DNA of 12,583 bases from JBGTCD01 sp041749015 (GTDB lineage: Bacteria; Bacteroidota; Bacteroidia; Cytophagales; Cyclobacteriaceae), in the NCBI GenBank assembly GCA_041749015.1, contig JBGTCD010000152.1, positions 1 to 12,583 of the forward strand. The letters are read 5' to 3'. Positions 8,259-12,583 of this stretch are shown one piece after another. Below the pieces are notes generated by a model. The model was not told the origin of the DNA, did no database searches, and saw nothing but the letters and a program-made list of their open reading frames with translations. Numbering within the stretch: position 1 is the stretch's first letter; each line of letters opens with the position of its first letter. The position numbers and the translations under genes are program-made.

Positions 8259-9227
8259 ATGACGATAATAGGAATAGATTTGGGAGGTACCCGTATTAAA
8301 ATTGGCCTATGGCATGAAGGCGAAATTTCTGCGATTGAAATTTTAAAATCTGAAAGTCAAAAGGGGTTATTATTTCATTTGGAGCAAATTGACGCAGTAA
8401 TCGAAAGGCTTCTAAAAACGAAAAACAATCCGCCTTTGGATGGGGTTTCGCTTGCGTTTCCTGGATTGGTCAATACCGAAACAAAAAGAATAGTTGCTAC
8501 AAATCAAAAGTATGATGACGCAACCGAAATCGATTTAGAATCCTATTATAATCAAAAATGGAATGCAGCATTTTTCATTGATAATGACAGTAGGCTGGCA
8601 GCAATAGGTGAGTGGAAGTATGGCGTAGGAAAAGGTTTTGACGATATAGTGATGGTCACATTTGGGACAGGTATTGGAACCGGAGTTATCATGGAGGGTA
8701 AATTAATTCGTGGGAAACATTACCAGGCCGGCTGTTTAGGGGGGCATATTATTGTTAATTACGAGGGCAGAAAGTGTTCCTGCGGAAATATTGGATGCGT
8801 GGAGGCAGAAGCCTCAACATGGAATTTAGATGACCAACTGCGGGCAGATCCTTTGTTTAGCCATAGCCAATTAGCACATCAAAAAAATATAGATTATGAA
8901 TATCTTTTTCAAATGGCCAGGGAAGGTGATCCATTGGCAATAAAATTTAGAAACCGTTGTCTGAAAATATGGTCTGCGGGCATTATTAATTATATCCACG
9001 CCTATGATCCTGAAATCGTGATTTTAGGTGGAGGGATTCTTAATAGTTCACAAGATATAATCCCTATCCTCCAGCAAAATATAGATCAATTTGCCTGGAC
9101 TCCATGGGGTAAGGTAATCCTTAAATTATCAGAATTAAAAGAGAAAGCCTCCATTCTTGGGGGTGTTTATTCATTGAATAGCAATCCCGAACTTTCTGCA
9201 GAAGGCAGAATTAAATATATCCTATAA
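8259..9227 (+). CDS. ROK-family sugar kinase
   Basis: This is an ATP-dependent hexokinase of the ROK family, cytoplasmic, with 322 residues as is usual. The N-terminal phosphate loop is IIGIDLGGTRIKIG (3-16). Further landmarks are LAFPGLV (65-71), the catalytic aspartate Asp110 in DNDSRLAAIGE, the second ATP loop TFGTGIGTGVI (134-144), and the ROK zinc motif CSCGNIGCVE (173-182) preceded by His163. LGGGILNSSQ near the C-terminus is the adenosine-binding loop. The sugar-binding motif, normally ExGH, reads AGCLGGHI (157-164), so the glutamate that contacts the sugar in glucose, fructose and N-acetylhexosamine kinases is missing. The neighbours are cupin glucose-6-phosphate and mannose-6-phosphate isomerases, which suggests a glucose, mannose or related aldohexose substrate, but this is inference. 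The gene starts two bases after the isomerase stop. Confidence 0.93.
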   Translation: MTIIGIDLGGTRIKIGLWHEGEISAIEILKSESQKGLLFHLEQIDAVIERLLKTKNNPPLDGVSLAFPGLVNTETKRIVATNQKYDDATEIDLESYYNQKWNAAFFIDNDSRLAAIGEWKYGVGKGFDDIVMVTFGTGIGTGVIMEGKLIRGKHYQAGCLGGHIIVNYEGRKCSCGNIGCVEAEASTWNLDDQLRADPLFSHSQLAHQKNIDYEYLFQMAREGDPLAIKFRNRCLKIWSAGIINYIHAYDPEIVILGGGILNSSQDIIPILQQNIDQFAWTPWGKVILKLSELKEKASILGGVYSLNSNPELSAEGRIKYIL

Positions 9228-9262
9228 ATATAAATTTTCAATAACTATTAAAAATTAACATT

Positions 9263-10525
9263 ATGAAACTATTTGAAACATTATTAAAAGAAAAAAGGTC
9301 TCCTCATACTAAGAGTTGGCTGGTTGTATTAATCCTTACTGCAATACTATTTACAATTAATTCTTGTGGTAACGACGATGACGGAGACCCTCTACCTGAA
9401 CCAGATCCGGAGGTTTCGGTTTCTCCTACGTCATTAAATTTTGGTGACGTTGAATACAACACAGATTCTGATATTTTAACTTATCAGATCACCCGTAACA
9501 ATTTAAGCTCCAATCTCGAGGTCATTAGTACTTCAGGTTATGTGATTTCAAAATCAGCATCAGGGCCATTTGAAACGACTCTCGTAATGTCAAACAGTGA
9601 TTTTACCTCCAACACCGCTACAGTTCATGTACGCTTAAATGCTCAAACAACTGCCGGCTTAAGGGAGGCTGATATAACACACCAGAATCCTGCACTTGAT
9701 GCAAATGTACTTCTTGCAGTTACTGCAAATATTTTAGAGGACGACGAGCCGTTTGCAAGCACCTTACAGTGGCTGGAAAACTTTGATTATACAGAAAGCA
9801 TGGTCCCTACAGAAGCCAATCCTAATTCGGGTGATCTCAATCGTGAAGTATCTTCGAATTTATGGATTTCAATAAGGCCTGATACTGATGGAGTTTCAAT
9901 AGCAAATGAAAATTTAACTTTTGCAGGGTATCCCGCAAGTGGTCAAGGAAAAACTATTTCACTTTTTAATGATGGCACCGATGCTAGTAATGATGCTCTT
10001 GGCAGAAATCTTGAGTCGATGGTAACAATGGATGAAAATAATAATGTAACCTCTGAATTTACAACTACTTACATTTCCTTTTTATATAAACTAGATGAAA
10101 ATCATACCAGTACATTAACCTGGCCATTATCTATCGGTCAATGGGCACCTGCAGGTACATCAGATTTCAATAACAGGGTTTTAGTTGATGTAATAGAAGG
10201 AGCAAATGCGAGTATAGGAGTTCAATTTGGTGGCGGGTCCAACAGAGAATCTCTCGATGATGCAATTGAAGTTGGCAAAACTTATTTAATTGTTTTAAAA
10301 AGCGAAAAATTTGACGCTGATGTAAATGACATTGCATCTGTATTTTTATTTGAAGCCGGCACCGAAATACCTGAAGTGGAGCCAAATCCAACCGTTCAAG
10401 TATCAATTGCATTAAAAAGACAAAATGAAGCTGTTATTTTAACTGAAAATAATGCAGTTAATGCGTCTAAGCTCGGTGGAATAAGAGTGGCAAATGATTG
10501 GGCCAGTCTTTTTCATGAGGAATAA
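9263..10525 (+). CDS. Surface lipoprotein, probable glycan-binding protein
   Basis: The protein has a long signal peptide (residues 1-34; positive K9-K17, hydrophobic WLVVLILTAILFTI) and a lipobox INSC, with Cys35 as the predicted lipidated residue. The acidic GNDDDGD that follows fits a surface-export signal. Residues about 48-155 (VSVSPTSLNFGDVEYNTDS...) look like an Ig-like domain of the Hydin/ASPM/SPD-2 or choice-of-anchor type. Residues 165-420 resemble a lectin-like beta-sandwich: FTTTYISFLYKL, a Gly-rich strand region, YLIVLKSEKF and the ending GGIRVANDWASLF, which recalls the terminal IRIGTSWADV pattern of LamG-like domains. No catalytic motif is visible. It fits the SusE/SusF or SGBP-B role in a SusCD locus, where a second surface lipoprotein binds the glycan. 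It lies 35 bases after the ROK gene and is followed by a strong hairpin. I do not know the ligand. Confidence 0.7.
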   Translation: MKLFETLLKEKRSPHTKSWLVVLILTAILFTINSCGNDDDGDPLPEPDPEVSVSPTSLNFGDVEYNTDSDILTYQITRNNLSSNLEVISTSGYVISKSASGPFETTLVMSNSDFTSNTATVHVRLNAQTTAGLREADITHQNPALDANVLLAVTANILEDDEPFASTLQWLENFDYTESMVPTEANPNSGDLNREVSSNLWISIRPDTDGVSIANENLTFAGYPASGQGKTISLFNDGTDASNDALGRNLESMVTMDENNNVTSEFTTTYISFLYKLDENHTSTLTWPLSIGQWAPAGTSDFNNRVLVDVIEGANASIGVQFGGGSNRESLDDAIEVGKTYLIVLKSEKFDADVNDIASVFLFEAGTEIPEVEPNPTVQVSIALKRQNEAVILTENNAVNASKLGGIRVANDWASLFHEE

Positions 10526-10569
10526 GAAATCAGCATTCCAACAAATTATTTGAATTGGCAATTTTCAAT

Positions 10570-10599
10570 CCCGGAATAAGTCTTAAAACTTATTCCGGG
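10570..10599 (+). terminator. Perfect 12-bp hairpin, possible terminator or attenuator
   Basis: CCCGGAATAAGT at 10570-10581 and ACTTATTCCGGG at 10588-10599 are exact inverted repeats around the six-base loop CTTAAA. The 3' side is followed by TTGATTATTAAT, which is T-rich but not a clean T-tract, so the hairpin is either a weak intrinsic terminator or a mRNA 3'-end stabiliser for the lipoprotein transcript. It lies 45 bases after the lipoprotein stop and 27 bases before the isomerase ATG. No Bacteroidota promoter element is visible between the hairpin and that ATG, so transcription into the isomerase probably depends on read-through. Confidence 0.65.
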
Positions 10600-10626
10600 T
10601 TGATTATTAATCCATATTTTACCAGT

Positions 10627-12408
10627 ATGAATAAAAAAAACAACTACTTAAAAAACAGCTTTTCTAATTATGATAAGTTTCCTTTTATAAACATTATTGA
10701 GAGTGCCAACACGGCGGTATCAGGTTGGAAGGATACTTTGAATACAATAAATGATAAAATTAAAAATAGTAATGGCAGCCGCATAATTGTTACTATAGAC
10801 TTCTACCCGGGAGTTTTTGAAAATGAAATTTTTGAGGGACTCATTGAGCCACTGAAAGCCTCACACACCTTTTATACCGGAAATTACTTTAAAACCGAAG
10901 AAGAACTTTTAGAACTCACATTTCCGAATGTTACCGATGATGCCGTTTTCGGTTATATGACCAGGCTCAATATGATGGACTTTTTTGATGAGAGTAAAAT
11001 TTCCCAGGCAAAAGCAGATTTAAAGAATGCGCAAGATTTAATAATAGTATATGGCCCTGGAGCCACTTGCCTATCAGAAAAATCAGATATTTTGATTTTT
11101 GCAGATATGCCAAGATGGGAGATTCAAATGAGGTTTAGGCGCAATGAAATATCAAATCTCGGGATTTCAAACAAAAATGAAAAAGCCTCACTCAATTACA
11201 AAAGGGCATTTTTTGTTGACTGGAGGGTTGCAGATCGCCTTAAAAAGAAAAATATTTCAGATTGGGATTTTGTGTTGGACACCACCAAAAAAAATCATCC
11301 CAATTTGATTGAAGGTGAATCATATAGGAAGGCTTTAAACATGACCGTTAGCAGGCCTTTTAGGGTTGTCCCCTTTTTTGACCCAGGGCCTTGGGGCGGT
11401 CAATGGATGAAAGAAATATGTGATCTGGACAGAAGTGAAGAAAATTTTGCCTGGTGTTTTGACTGTGTTCCTGAAGAAAATAGTCTTCTATTAAAATTTG
11501 GCAACATCATTCTTGAAACGCCCTCTATCAATTTAATTTTTTACAAGGCCCAAGAATTATTGGGCTCATCTGTTCAAGCAAGGTTTGGGGATGAATTTCC
11601 TATCCGATTCGACTTTTTGGATACAATGGAAGGAGGAAATTTAAGTTTACAAGTTCACCCCACCGCAGAATATATTAAGGAAAAATTTGGGATGCCCTAC
11701 ACCCAGGATGAGAGTTATTACCTCCTGGATGCAGGCGATGATGCCTATTATTATTTAGGCTTAAAGGATTCTATTGATCCCGAATCGATGATCAGGGATT
11801 TAAAAGTAGCACAGGAGGAAGAAAAATGCTTTGACGCCGAGAAATATGTAAATAAATGGCCAGGTAAAAAACATGACCATATTTTAATCCCAGCTGGTAC
11901 TATTCACTGTTCTGGTACAAATTGCATGGTTCTGGAAATAAGTGCAACCCCATATATTTTTACATTCAAATTATGGGACTGGGGTCGTATGGGTTTAGAT
12001 GGAAAGCCACGACCTATCAATATTGACCACGGAAGTAAAGTTATCGATTGGGATTGTAAGGAGGATTATACAAAAAACAACCTTATCAATGTAATTGAAA
12101 GAGTTGCTGAAGGTGATGGCTGGACGGAAGAAAGGACCGGTCTGTATGAAAGCCAATTCATAGAAACAAGACGTTTTCATTTTTCCACTAAAATTGAATT
12201 GAACACGAATGGAGGTGTTAATGTTCTTAATCTGGTAGAAGGCCTGGAAGCAATTGTTGAAAGCCCTACATCGGATTTTGAACCTTTCGTGGTTCATTAT
12301 GCAGAAACATTTATAGTACCTGCCGCAGTTGGTGCATATACTATAAGACCTTTTGGTAAAGGGATAGATCAAAAATTGATTATTATTAAAGCATTTGTAA
12401 AACAATAA
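10627..12408 (+). CDS. Type I mannose-6-phosphate isomerase with kinase-like N-terminal domain
   Basis: The C-terminal part is a type I phosphomannose isomerase, a zinc enzyme converting mannose 6-phosphate to fructose 6-phosphate in the cytoplasm. Its motifs are FFDPGPWGGQW (250-260), LSLQVHPT with zinc ligands Gln342 and His344, Glu362 in QDESYYLLDA, His427 in IPAGTIHCSG, and FTFKLWDWGRMG with Arg454 as the expected catalytic arginine. The usual bacterial enzyme is 300-400 residues; this one has 593. The extra N-terminal 240 residues resemble a uridine-kinase-like P-loop fold by pattern (RIIVTIDFYPGV, LIIVYGPGATCL, DILIFADMPRWEIQMRFRRN), but no Walker A GxxxxGK[ST] is present. It may bind substrate or regulate the isomerase. 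I chose the ATG at 10627; the in-frame TTG at 10555 would run through the hairpin and adds no recognisable sequence. The next gene follows after seven bases. Confidence 0.88.
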   Translation: MNKKNNYLKNSFSNYDKFPFINIIESANTAVSGWKDTLNTINDKIKNSNGSRIIVTIDFYPGVFENEIFEGLIEPLKASHTFYTGNYFKTEEELLELTFPNVTDDAVFGYMTRLNMMDFFDESKISQAKADLKNAQDLIIVYGPGATCLSEKSDILIFADMPRWEIQMRFRRNEISNLGISNKNEKASLNYKRAFFVDWRVADRLKKKNISDWDFVLDTTKKNHPNLIEGESYRKALNMTVSRPFRVVPFFDPGPWGGQWMKEICDLDRSEENFAWCFDCVPEENSLLLKFGNIILETPSINLIFYKAQELLGSSVQARFGDEFPIRFDFLDTMEGGNLSLQVHPTAEYIKEKFGMPYTQDESYYLLDAGDDAYYYLGLKDSIDPESMIRDLKVAQEEEKCFDAEKYVNKWPGKKHDHILIPAGTIHCSGTNCMVLEISATPYIFTFKLWDWGRMGLDGKPRPINIDHGSKVIDWDCKEDYTKNNLINVIERVAEGDGWTEERTGLYESQFIETRRFHFSTKIELNTNGGVNVLNLVEGLEAIVESPTSDFEPFVVHYAETFIVPAAVGAYTIRPFGKGIDQKLIIIKAFVKQ

Positions 12409-12415
12409 AAACAAA

Positions 12416-12583
12416 ATGGGTACTAATAAAAAAGATTTAAAAGAGATGCCTGAAATAGCTTTTGTTGAAAAGCCCTGGGGGTCATTTAAACAATATGCCA
12501 ACAATGAAATCTCAACGGTAAGTTTAATGACCGTCATTCCCGGTCAAAGATTAAGTTTACAATCCCACACTATGAGGTCGGAA
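12416..12583 (+). CDS. Cupin mannose-6-phosphate isomerase-like protein, 3' end missing
   Basis: The first 56 codons of a gene cut by the window edge. The N-terminal sequence FVEKPWGSFKQYANNEISTV (16-35) followed by TVIPGQRLSLQSHTMRSE is the start of the type II phosphomannose isomerase cupin domain, the same domain found at the C-terminus of ManC bifunctional mannose-1-phosphate guanylyltransferases. LSLQSHxxRxE holds the first metal-binding cupin residues (Gln49, His51, Glu56). Standing alone, such proteins are about 110-130 residues and act as, or are predicted to be, mannose-6-phosphate isomerases. The ATG comes seven bases after the previous stop with an A-rich ACAAA just upstream, so it is probably in the same transcript. 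The rest of the gene and any C-terminal fusion lie outside the window. Confidence 0.85.
   Translation, partial: MGTNKKDLKEMPEIAFVEKPWGSFKQYANNEISTVSLMTVIPGQRLSLQSHTMRSE

Noticed and set aside
10555..10626. Upstream in-frame extension of the isomerase starting with TTG at 10555
   Set aside because: The extension runs through the 12-bp hairpin and adds no domain; the ATG at 10627 gives a clean start.
11995..12537. A 180-codon minus-strand open frame opposite the isomerase and the cupin start
   Set aside because: It lies antisense to two supported coding regions and shows no domain signature; long antisense frames are common in AT-rich genes of this kind.
1..12583. CRISPR arrays, tRNA or rRNA genes, insertion sequences
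   Set aside because: No regularly spaced direct repeats, no cloverleaf or rRNA-like stretches, and no transposase or terminal inverted repeats were seen.

Overview
The window looks like chromosomal DNA of a Bacteroidota member, probably a free-living or marine glycan degrader. It is AT-rich, has A-rich sequence instead of Shine-Dalgarno motifs before most starts, and carries a SusC/SusD pair and lipoproteins of the type found only in this phylum. I cannot place it below phylum from sequence alone. All genes lie on the plus strand and are closely packed, so most of the window probably forms one operon or polysaccharide-utilisation-type locus.

Layout: 1-353 is a leader with no gene and one possible Bacteroidota-type -7 element. 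Next come SusC (354-3461) and SusD (3508-4962), the outer-membrane importer and its surface lipoprotein. An unusual exported DUF218/YdcF-type protein (4963-6243) starts on the base after the SusD stop. It is followed by an S1 sulfatase that resembles heparan N-sulfatase (6266-7666). Two cytoplasmic sugar-phosphate genes follow: a cupin-type glucose-6-phosphate isomerase (7672-8256) and a ROK-family sugar kinase (8259-9227). A surface lipoprotein with an N-terminal Hydin/Ig-like region and a lectin-fold-like C-terminus (9263-10525) closes this block. A perfect 12-bp hairpin (10570-10599) separates it from a 593-residue type I mannose-6-phosphate isomerase with an extra N-terminal domain (10627-12408). 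The start of a cupin, type II mannose-6-phosphate isomerase-like gene (12416 onward) is cut by the window edge.

Inferred pathway: the lipoprotein and SusD capture a glycan or oligosaccharide, SusC imports it, the sulfatase and perhaps the DUF218 protein act on it in the periplasm, and the released hexose is phosphorylated by the ROK kinase and converted to fructose 6-phosphate by one or more isomerases. The locus is odd in having three isomerase-like proteins of different folds or subfamilies and no recognisable glycoside hydrolase or polysaccharide lyase. The least explained parts are the DUF218 protein with its roughly 240-residue unassigned N-terminal region, the kinase-like but P-loop-less N-terminal domain on the isomerase, and a ROK kinase whose sugar-binding motif departs from consensus.
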